Source of the DNA: Streptomyces sp. WM6378
GTDB lineage: Bacteria; Actinomycetota; Actinomycetes; Streptomycetales; Streptomycetaceae
NCBI RefSeq assembly: GCF_001279695.1
Contig: NZ_LGDD01000054.1
Location: forward strand, 1-9,773
DNA length: 9,773 nucleotides
Direction of reading: 5' to 3'
Shown here piece by piece: positions 1-5,254 of the stretch. The first letter of the stretch is position 1. Each line of letters opens with the position of its first letter. The notes beneath the pieces are model-generated. The model saw only the letters and a program-made list of their open reading frames with translations. It ran no database searches and had not been told where the DNA came from. The translations under genes were made by a program, and so were the position numbers.

Positions 1-92
1 GTACCGATTTCCCGCCTTCGGAAGGCGAGTTGTCCGGTCAGGTACTGCAGGGTGCGGCTGGACAGGCCGATCGAGGACGGGCAGACAAGCAC
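1..92 (-). CDS. IS5/IS112-type transposase, N-terminal fragment (cut by window edge)
   Basis: Reading minus from a GTG at 92-90 gives about 30 residues beginning MLVCPSSIGLSSRTLQYL and continuing to RRREIG at the window edge. This matches the usual start of Streptomyces transposases of the IS5/IS112-like group (DDE_Tnp_4 type), which begin with a hydrophobic VxPSxxxLSSRTLRFL stretch followed by an Arg-rich segment and then an HTH domain. These enzymes cut and rejoin the ends of their own element through a DDE active site, which lies beyond the window here. The reading frame is open to base 1, so the gene is cut by the window rather than visibly broken. No convincing Shine-Dalgarno sequence precedes the GTG; instead a 15-bp inverted repeat ends 8 bases upstream of it (101-144). 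The family assignment is recognition from memory of a short N-terminus, so the exact IS is unnamed. Confidence 0.62.
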   Translation of the reverse strand, partial: MLVCPSSIGLSSRTLQYLTGQLAFRRREIG

Positions 93-100
93 GCGAGGCG

Positions 101-144
101 CCTGGCAGCACGGTGGATCTTGGTCATGACACCGTGCTGCCAGG
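101..144. repeat. Perfect 15-bp inverted repeat upstream of the transposase
   Basis: CCTGGCAGCACGGTG at 101-115 and its exact reverse complement at 130-144 are separated by a 14-base spacer. A perfect 15-bp match at this spacing is very unlikely by chance in a window this size. It lies just outside the transposase start, so it is either part of the insertion-sequence end or a hairpin in the leader of the transposase mRNA. In other ISs (IS10, IS50) structures near the end block translation of the transposase from read-through transcripts; that role here is inference. Confidence 0.8.
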
Positions 145-256
145 AGCTTCGTCGTTACGCAGGACCGTCCAACTCGTGGCCCAGACCGCCAGATCGAAAA
201 GAGCTCACGGTCTCGGTAAGGAGTCCGCGGAGCCGTGATGTTCGTCCCCACGCCAG

Positions 257-297
257 GCACCGCGGCTTGTGCGGCCCGCTCGATGTCTCCGCGGCGC
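257..297 (-). terminator. Possible hairpin terminator after the esterase gene
   Basis: CCGCGG at 260-265 pairs with CCGCGG at 289-294, and two more G-C pairs form outside one mismatch, giving a roughly 9-bp stem with a 23-base loop. It starts 6 bases beyond the stop codon of the minus-strand esterase (303). No U-tract follows, which is common for Streptomyces terminators. The large loop and the self-complementary CCGCGG arms make this a weak call. Confidence 0.25.
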
Positions 298-302
298 GGC
301 GG

Positions 303-1781
303 TCAGGACGGGCAGCCGGCGTCAGCGATCACGTAGTAGCCGGACGAGGTCTCTTCGAGGGTGTGGGTGGTGTAGAGGTTGTACAGGCCCATGTTCTGAT
401 TGGAGCCGTTGGCGTAGACGTTGCCGAGACTCTGGTGGGCGCGGCCCGCCGCGACCTGGTTGTAGTTGTTGTCCGTGAAGCACTGCGACCGGTGCCCGGT
501 GGTGGTGGCCGAGACCGCCGACGGCTGGGCGCCGGCCTTGCCGGCGGCGTCCACGGCGGCGACGGTGTAGGCGTACGTCGTGCCGGTGTTGAGCCCTTTG
601 TCGGTGTACGACGTGCCACTGACCGATGCGACCTTGCCACCGTCGCGATACACGTTGTACAACGCTGCTCCGCTCACAGAGGACCAGGAGAGCGACGCGG
701 TGGTGTCGGTCGTGCCAGTGACCGCGAGGTCGGCGGGTGCCGGGAGGCCGCCGGTGCCGGAGGCATCGAGGCCCCAGAACTTCGCGGTCCAGTAGGACGA
801 GCAGATGTAGTTGAGGTAGTACGTGCCGGTGCTGCCGCACTGGTCGGTACCGGATCCAGGGCTGACCGCCAGGCCGTGCGCCATGCCGGATACGGTGAAG
901 GTCTCCACCGCGGGCTTGTCGCCCGCGTCGTTGTACACGGCCTGCGTGGTGCCCCCGGGCAGGTTCATGGTCGAGGACGGGGCCTGGCCGATGCCCCAGA
1001 TGTTGGTCCACTGGTCGCGTTCCTCGGTGGCGTTGGCCGGATTGACCGTGCTGTCGGCGGTGCCCTGCCAGATCGCGACGCGCGGCCAGGGTCCGCCCCA
1101 GTTGCCGGAGGCGCTGCGGACCGCGTCGCCCCATTTCTGAGGTGTCTTGTCCACCGCGCCGTACTCGCACGTCAGACCGCTGGAGAGGTCGGTCGCGCAA
1201 CCTGCCGGTATGCCGGAGTCGATCGCTCCGCCCGCGAACACGTCGGGATAGTCGGCGAGCACGACCGAGGTCATCGCACCGCCGCCCGACAGCCCGGTGA
1301 TGTACACATGGCTGGGGTCACTGCCGTAGCGGGACTTGGCGTAATCCACCATCTGCTTGACGGACAGTGCCTCGCCCTGGCCGCGGGTGTAGTCGGAGGA
1401 CTGGTACCAGTTGAAACAGGAGTTGGCGTTGTTGGAGCTGGTGGTCTGCGGGAAGACGAGTGCGAAGCCGTACATGTCGGCGTACTTGGGCCAGCCGGAG
1501 TGGCTGTAGTAGTCGTCGGCGCTCTGGGTGCAGCCGTGCAGGGCGACGACCAGCGGCGCGCCGGACGGCAGGTTGTCGGGGATGTACTGGAACATCTGCA
1601 GGTTGCCGGGATTGGAGCCGAAACTCGTGACCTGCTGCAGGCTCGCGGCCTGCGCCGGGGCCGGGGAGAACCCGAGGACCACGGCGATCAGGGACATGAC
1701 CAGCACCATTGCGGAGGTGTGCCGTGGCCGGGGGAGGTGAGCCGAGCGGCGCGGTACGGGTGAGGAGGAAGCGGGGTTCAT
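303..1781 (-). CDS. Secreted PHB-depolymerase-family esterase with FN3 domain
   Basis: The 492-residue protein is a secreted alpha/beta-hydrolase of the extracellular poly(3-hydroxybutyrate) depolymerase/feruloyl esterase (CE1-like) type, expected to hydrolyse polyester or acyl-ester substrates outside the cell. Residues 1-45 form a signal peptide: basic n-region, hydrophobic MVLVMSLIAVVLGF, cleavage near AQA-A at 45/46. The catalytic domain spans about 47-340: oxyanion-hole HGC at 82-84, nucleophile Ser165 in the lipase box GLSGG, probable acid Asp243 (QGTADSTVNP), probable His302 (GMAHGLAV). A fibronectin III domain covers about 347-428. The last 60 residues, with Cys434 and Cys490 and the motif ANGSNQNMGLYNLY, form a C-terminal module often seen on these enzymes. 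The ATG at 1781 has AGGTGG 4 bases upstream; Met25 is an alternative start that would shorten the n-region. Polymer versus feruloyl substrate cannot be settled from sequence. Confidence 0.92.
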   Translation of the reverse strand: MNPASSSPVPRRSAHLPRPRHTSAMVLVMSLIAVVLGFSPAPAQAASLQQVTSFGSNPGNLQMFQYIPDNLPSGAPLVVALHGCTQSADDYYSHSGWPKYADMYGFALVFPQTTSSNNANSCFNWYQSSDYTRGQGEALSVKQMVDYAKSRYGSDPSHVYITGLSGGGAMTSVVLADYPDVFAGGAIDSGIPAGCATDLSSGLTCEYGAVDKTPQKWGDAVRSASGNWGGPWPRVAIWQGTADSTVNPANATEERDQWTNIWGIGQAPSSTMNLPGGTTQAVYNDAGDKPAVETFTVSGMAHGLAVSPGSGTDQCGSTGTYYLNYICSSYWTAKFWGLDASGTGGLPAPADLAVTGTTDTTASLSWSSVSGAALYNVYRDGGKVASVSGTSYTDKGLNTGTTYAYTVAAVDAAGKAGAQPSAVSATTTGHRSQCFTDNNYNQVAAGRAHQSLGNVYANGSNQNMGLYNLYTTHTLEETSSGYYVIADAGCPS

Positions 1782-1862
1782 CGTGCCACCTGGATGATCG
1801 CGACGAGTGGGGAGGGGAAAGTGCGGCCGTGCCCTGCTTCGAATGCCGGTGTGCGACTTCGG

Positions 1863-1911
1863 GGTTACGCAGACATTACGTCCAGGATTCGAGGGCCACC
1901 ATGGTTACGCA
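1863..1911 (-). promoter_or_regulatory. Paired GGTTACGCA repeats and possible -10 upstream of the esterase
   Basis: GGTTACGCA occurs at 1863-1871 and again at 1903-1911, exactly 40 bp apart. Between them on the minus strand is a -10-like TAATGT (1878-1873). If that is the -10, transcription would begin near 1866, with one repeat over the start site and the other near -40, and an untranslated leader of about 85 bases before the ATG at 1781. No good -35 hexamer is visible at 16-18 bp. A related GTTACGCA also occurs at 154-161. The repeats are real; their role as operators is inference. Confidence 0.3.
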
Positions 1912-2103
1912 CCCCACCTCGCAGCAGCACGGGCTGTGGGCCCACACCGTTGCGGCATGGGCGCGGGCGGCCGCGGCGGCAGCGCCACCGCGAGCCCACC
2001 GCGCCCGGCCGGATCTCCTCTACCGTGGCGAGGCCCGGGACGGATGGCCGACAACCCCGCCGGTGACGGAACGTTCGTCCCGGGTCCCCGTTGTCCAACC
2101 GCC

Positions 2104-2128
2104 TCAGCCCCATGGGGGCACAGGCTGA
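2104..2128 (-). terminator. Weak hairpin after the small membrane-protein gene
   Basis: TCAGCC (2104-2109) pairs with GGCTGA (2123-2128) around a 13-base loop. The alternative palindrome CCCCATGGGG (2108-2117) competes with it. It lies about 33 bases beyond the stop codon at 2161 on the minus strand. There is no U-tract, so this is only a candidate. Confidence 0.22.
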
Positions 2129-2160
2129 AGGGCCCCGCCGCCTACCGAGAGACGCGGACA

Positions 2161-2586
2161 TCACGGTTCGGGGGCGCGTGCCGCTCTGCGGGACATCGCC
2201 AGCACAATGATGGCAAGGAGCAGCAGGGTGCCCTCGACACCGAGGCTGGCCACGCCCAGGGGCTCCGTCCAGTTGCCCTTGTCGTCGCCGTAGTTGGGGA
2301 GTCCTGGCCCTCGGGAGAGCACGTAGCCGAGGAGGGGACCGGCCGCGACCGCCGTCGCCAGCAGCCAGTCGGCCGGATACAGCCGAGTCCGCCATCCCGC
2401 CAGCAGAAGTGCGGCCCCCAGGGCACCGGCGCCTTCGAGAATGTAGTAACCGATGGCAACGTAGTGGGGCGTCTTGTCGCCTGGGAAGCCGCCTTGGTCC
2501 TTGATGTGTATCCAGGCGACAGCCAGGCACAGCACCGCGGCTGCGGCCCTGGCCACGCCATCCTGCGTGGTGCGGTGAAGGCTCAT
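2161..2586 (-). CDS. Small four-helix integral membrane protein, unknown function
   Basis: With the start at 2586 the protein has 141 residues. Four hydrophobic segments are visible at about 12-27, 41-64, 73-91 and 109-131, so it should be an inner-membrane protein with short loops. The loop after helix 3 carries LSRGPGLPNYG followed by WTEPLGVASL; a similar LSRTxGLP...EPLGxxSL pattern is familiar from small actinobacterial membrane proteins of unknown role, so I place it in that loose group without naming a function. The ATG at 2586 is preferred over an in-frame ATG 30 bases upstream because GAGGG sits 8 bases before it, whereas the upstream ATG has no ribosome-binding site. The gene stands alone: its neighbours on the same strand are more than 350 bases away on each side. 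Confidence 0.75.
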   Translation of the reverse strand: MSLHRTTQDGVARAAAAVLCLAVAWIHIKDQGGFPGDKTPHYVAIGYYILEGAGALGAALLLAGWRTRLYPADWLLATAVAAGPLLGYVLSRGPGLPNYGDDKGNWTEPLGVASLGVEGTLLLLAIIVLAMSRRAARAPEP

Positions 2587-2955
2587 GCATCGTCCCTCGA
2601 ATGGCAACCCGGGCACAGGGCCGACCGGTTCCGCGCCCGCCGGACCAATCCGGTATAGCTACACCACCACGGGCCGGCAACCGCACAACGCGTCAACCTT
2701 GCGGCCCTGCACGGCCCTGACCGCCACACGACATCCACCGGACGCCGCCGCCTCATCCCGGGATTTCCGTTCGACCATCTTGCCGGGGCCCGCGAGCGGG
2801 TCGCGCACCACGGAACTCACTTCAGATCCGCACCCCAACGGAGGTTCACGGCGCACACGCGGAAGGCTCCGGGCCGGGCGACCTGACATCCTGTCAAGCG
2901 CTCTTGGCCCGAGCCGTCAGGGCATGCCTGCCGTCGAAGACGTAAGGACAACTCC
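2587..2955. other. Intergenic stretch between PAP2-like gene and four-helix protein gene
   Basis: About 370 bases with no gene I can support. Apart from the candidate promoter at 2640-2680 there is a short hairpin TGACA-TCC-TGTCA at 2884-2896. No clear terminator follows the stop of the PAP2-like gene at 2956, so read-through from the ABC operon into the four-helix protein gene is possible. Confidence 0.6.
2640..2680 (-). promoter_or_regulatory. Candidate sigma-70-type promoter for the four-helix protein
   Basis: On the minus strand TTGCCG (2680-2675) and TATACC (2657-2652) are separated by exactly 17 bp, a reasonable -35/-10 pair for a HrdB-type promoter. Transcription would start near 2645 and give a leader of about 60 bases before the ATG at 2586. 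A short inverted repeat, CCGGA-N4-TCCGG (2640-2653), overlaps the predicted start and could be an operator, but at 5 bp per arm it may be chance. Confidence 0.4.
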
Positions 2956-3753
2956 TCACGGGCGAAGGGCGAACGTCGTAAGGGCTGTTGCCGATGCCAG
3001 GACCGCGCCGACGATGACTTGTGCGGGGGAGTGTTCGCGCAGAGTGATGCGGGACCAGCCGGTGAGCACCACCAGCGGGCCGCACAGTGTCCACCACGGT
3101 CCCAGGGCCAAGGCCAGGACTGTCGCCGTTCCGGCGCAAGCGGCGGCGTGCACGCTCACCTTCCATACCGTGGTGACGGCGAAGACCGCGACCGCTGTGA
3201 CTACTGCGGCCAGCACCGCGGTTGCCATTTCACGTGGGCCGTCGAGCGTGAGCAGCAGTAGCAGCCCGGCGGTGGCTGATGCCATGGCGACCGGCAGGAC
3301 GAGGAGGCGCTGTCGCCGCCGCGGTACGGACAGATCGCTCCAGGCGCCGCGCCGCAGGCCCCGGCGCACAACGATCTGCGGGCCGGCCGCGCAGAACAGA
3401 GCTGTCGCCGCGCCCCAGCCTGCTCCGACAGCCCCGTGCCCGAACCATCCCATGCCCAGGAGTCCCGCTGTGAAGACGGGGGTGGGAGCGAGCAATGCGG
3501 AGACTCCGGTGGCGGCGCGCGTGCGGGCGTCGGGTGCCGAGTCCGCCGGGGGCGCGTGGGTGGTCACCGCACTCGTTGCCGGCTGGCGGGTGGCAGCTCG
3601 GCGATGGTGCTGGATGGCTGGTGGCGATGGCGGTACCCGTCGAGTGCCCGCTGGAGGTACCGGGCGCGGGTGCAGCAGTCGGCGGCCGGAGCGCGGTGCT
3701 GGCGCGCGGGAACCCGAGGGGGCGGGTGCGCCAGTAACATCGCTGTCCCTCAT
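2956..3753 (-). CDS. PAP2-superfamily-like membrane protein, third gene of ABC operon
   Basis: Starting at the ATG at 3753 the protein has 265 residues. Residues 1-80 are Pro/Ala/Arg-rich and probably cytosolic. Hydrophobic helices follow at about 84-103, 107-127, 150-170, 178-196, 207-231 and 245-262. It resembles actinobacterial type-2 phosphatidic-acid phosphatases: SDLSVPRRRQR at 139-149 corresponds to the basic first motif, KVSVHAA at 198-204 to the usual PSGH motif, and SRITLREHSPAQ at 234-245 to SRx5H. The last motif is intact with His241; the middle one keeps a histidine (His202) but not the Pro-Ser-Gly. Family members dephosphorylate lipid or isoprenoid (di)phosphates at the membrane; whether this one is active is uncertain. 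Its ATG overlaps the permease stop as ATGA, with AAGGGG upstream inside the permease gene, so the two are probably translationally coupled. A start further in, nearer the first helix, cannot be excluded given the low-complexity N-terminus. Confidence 0.72.
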   Translation of the reverse strand: MRDSDVTGAPAPSGSRAPAPRSGRRLLHPRPVPPAGTRRVPPSPPAIQHHRRAATRQPATSAVTTHAPPADSAPDARTRAATGVSALLAPTPVFTAGLLGMGWFGHGAVGAGWGAATALFCAAGPQIVVRRGLRRGAWSDLSVPRRRQRLLVLPVAMASATAGLLLLLTLDGPREMATAVLAAVVTAVAVFAVTTVWKVSVHAAACAGTATVLALALGPWWTLCGPLVVLTGWSRITLREHSPAQVIVGAVLASATALTTFALRP

Positions 3754-4589
3754 GGTGTTGGCGGCCCCTTCATGAGGGCGCCCGGCGCGCAGAGCGTCGG
3801 TCCAGCGAGCCCGGTGGCGCGGCCGTTGCCACGGGAGCAGTGCCGGTTGCGGACCGCGAACGACGCCATGCCGATGGCCGCCATGGTGAGCGCCCAGCAC
3901 AGTCCCAGGGCGAGGTAGGACCAGGGCAGCACGTTGAGGCGTGCAGCGGTGGCGGCGGACTGCATCGCACCGTAGGTCGGCAGAAAACGCAACGCAGGAT
4001 TGCCGGCCGCCGGATTGGCGATCGGGTTCTGCAACCCCACGTCGAGGAAGCTGACCATGATGATCAGGAACATTCCGGCGAGTTCACTGCGCAGTACGGC
4101 GGCGAGCATGACGCCGACGCCACCGTAGATCAGCGAACCGACGAACAGTGCGGCAGCAAGCAGCCCCAGCCGTTCGGGCTGCCAGAAGACCCGGATCCAG
4201 ACGGTGGCATAGAGAGCGACGGCAGCTGCGGTGAGGAGCAGCGTCGCGTACTTGGCCAGTACCAGGCAGAGCTGCGGATAGCCGGCCCTCAGCAGGCGGC
4301 GGTCGAAGTCCGCGGACTGGGATGTGGCGAGGAACATCATGAAGCCGATGATCAGAGCGAGGGAATGCATCGCTCCGGTGAGCTGGATGAAAATGTTGCC
4401 GTCGACGGTGATCGTTCGGTCGGCCGCGCGCAGGAAGAACGGCACGGGTGTCCTGGCGCTCACGGTGTAGGCGAGTGTGAGCCACAAAGGAATGAAGAAC
4501 ACCACCAATACCAGTGCCAGGCGGTTGCGCACCTGCTCAAGGACAGCGAAGCGCACCGCTGTGCCGAAACACAGCCAGGTCCGGCTCAC
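3750..4589 (-). CDS. ABC-2-type transporter permease
   Basis: This 279-residue protein has the layout of an ABC-2 permease: a short cytosolic N-terminus, then about six membrane helices near 24-44, 68-90, 105-131, 140-165, 171-187 and 222-246. The loop after helix 2 (SADFDRRLLRAGYPQLCLVLAKY) is the amphipathic cytosolic segment that typically contacts the ATPase, and an extracytosolic loop lies between helices 1 and 2. Such permeases usually export drugs, lipids or polysaccharides. The only good start is a GTG at 4589, which overlaps the TGA of the ATPase gene as GTGA; its own stop overlaps the next ATG as ATGA. The C-terminal 30 residues are polar and not obviously conserved. Substrate is unknown: there is no biosynthetic gene beside it, only a PAP2-like membrane protein, which weakly suggests a lipid or lipid-phosphate connection. 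Confidence 0.85.
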   Translation of the reverse strand: MSRTWLCFGTAVRFAVLEQVRNRLALVLVVFFIPLWLTLAYTVSARTPVPFFLRAADRTITVDGNIFIQLTGAMHSLALIIGFMMFLATSQSADFDRRLLRAGYPQLCLVLAKYATLLLTAAAVALYATVWIRVFWQPERLGLLAAALFVGSLIYGGVGVMLAAVLRSELAGMFLIIMVSFLDVGLQNPIANPAAGNPALRFLPTYGAMQSAATAARLNVLPWSYLALGLCWALTMAAIGMASFAVRNRHCSRGNGRATGLAGPTLCAPGALMKGPPTP

Positions 4590-5233
4590 TCGCCACCGGT
4601 CCCAGCGCCGACGGCCGCGCGCTGCGCCTGCTTCAACACCCCGCCGTGCAACCGGTACACAGCATCCAGGCGTTCGGTGTCGTAGGCCAGGTGAGAGACC
4701 ACCAGGACCGAACGGCCGCGGTCCCTCAACGAACCGGCCACTTCCCAGAAGCGCAGATACATCTCCCAGTCGAAGCCCTGGTAGGGCTCGTCCAGGAGCA
4801 GCACCTGCGGATCGTGCATCAGGGCGAGCGTCAGATTCAGCTTCTGCCGGGTTCCGCCGCTTAGCGTTCCCAGACGGGCATGGCGGTAGTCGGCGAAGTT
4901 CAACATTTCCAGCAGTTCCAGCGCCCGGTCGAGGCTGTCCAGGCCGTAGGCGACCTGGAAGAAGCGCAGGTGCTGGTCGACGGTGAAGGCTTCATGCAGA
5001 ACCGTCTTCTGTGGGCAATAGCCCACATGTCCCCAGCGTTCCACCGTCCCGCTGTCCATGGCCAGATCCCCCATCAGGATCCGCAGCAGGGTGCTCTTCC
5101 CCGCCCCGTTCTCCCCGACGATCCCCACCAGACGACCGGCCGACAGATCCAGACTCGCTCCGCACAGCACAGCGCGCCGCCGATAACGCTTGCGTACATC
5201 ACGCACCCGCAGAAGGAGATCATCCACCGGCAT
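4586..5233 (-). CDS. ABC transporter ATP-binding protein
   Basis: The 215-residue protein is a complete ABC nucleotide-binding domain that would power the permease encoded next to it by ATP hydrolysis at the inner face of the membrane. All motifs are present in order: Walker A GENGAGKST at 40-48, Q-loop Gln75 in YCPQ, signature LSGG at 124-127, Walker B VLLLDEP at 144-150, and switch His181. At 215 residues it is slightly shorter than the common 230-310 residues of ABC-2-type ATPases, with almost no C-terminal extension. The ATG at 5233 is chosen because AGGGGGG lies 7 bases upstream. It is the first gene of the operon: its TGA overlaps the GTG of the permease gene. Directly upstream on the same strand is the wrecked AfsR-like regulator sequence, whose stop (5255) lies only 22 bases before this start. 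I see no convincing -35/-10 pair in front of it. Confidence 0.93.
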   Translation of the reverse strand: MPVDDLLLRVRDVRKRYRRRAVLCGASLDLSAGRLVGIVGENGAGKSTLLRILMGDLAMDSGTVERWGHVGYCPQKTVLHEAFTVDQHLRFFQVAYGLDSLDRALELLEMLNFADYRHARLGTLSGGTRQKLNLTLALMHDPQVLLLDEPYQGFDWEMYLRFWEVAGSLRDRGRSVLVVSHLAYDTERLDAVYRLHGGVLKQAQRAAVGAGTGGE

Positions 5234-5254
5234 CGTTCAACCCCCCTGAAGAAA

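Larger units (their letters stand above)
1782..2160. other. Intergenic stretch between esterase and membrane-protein genes
   Basis: About 380 bases without a convincing gene. Frames are open on both strands, as expected from GC bias, but their translations are Arg/Pro/Gly-rich with no recognisable domain and no ribosome-binding site at a start. It holds the GGTTACGCA pair near the esterase end and a weak hairpin near 2104-2128; nothing else stands out. Confidence 0.6.

Noticed and set aside
145..240. Minus-strand reading with SSFDLAVWATSW that ends at the TGA near 126
   Set aside because: It looks slightly protein-like and might be the tail of a gene cut by the IS, but it is too short and matches nothing I recognise.
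30..1763. Long plus-strand open frame of 577 codons
   Set aside because: It is the antisense shadow of the esterase gene, whose minus-strand translation has a signal peptide, catalytic triad and FN3 domain. The plus translation is Gly/Arg/Val-rich with no domain.
1865..2686. Minus-strand frame of 273 codons overlapping the four-helix protein
   Set aside because: It is Arg/Gly-rich and out of frame with the membrane protein, which has clear helices and a better ribosome-binding site.
2884..2897. Perfect TTGACA on the minus strand within a small hairpin
   Set aside because: No acceptable -10 hexamer lies 16-18 bp downstream, and the hairpin has only 5-bp arms.
3840..4685. Plus-strand frame of 281 codons over the permease gene
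   Set aside because: Translation is hydrophilic, His/Gln/Glu-rich and antisense to a clear polytopic permease.
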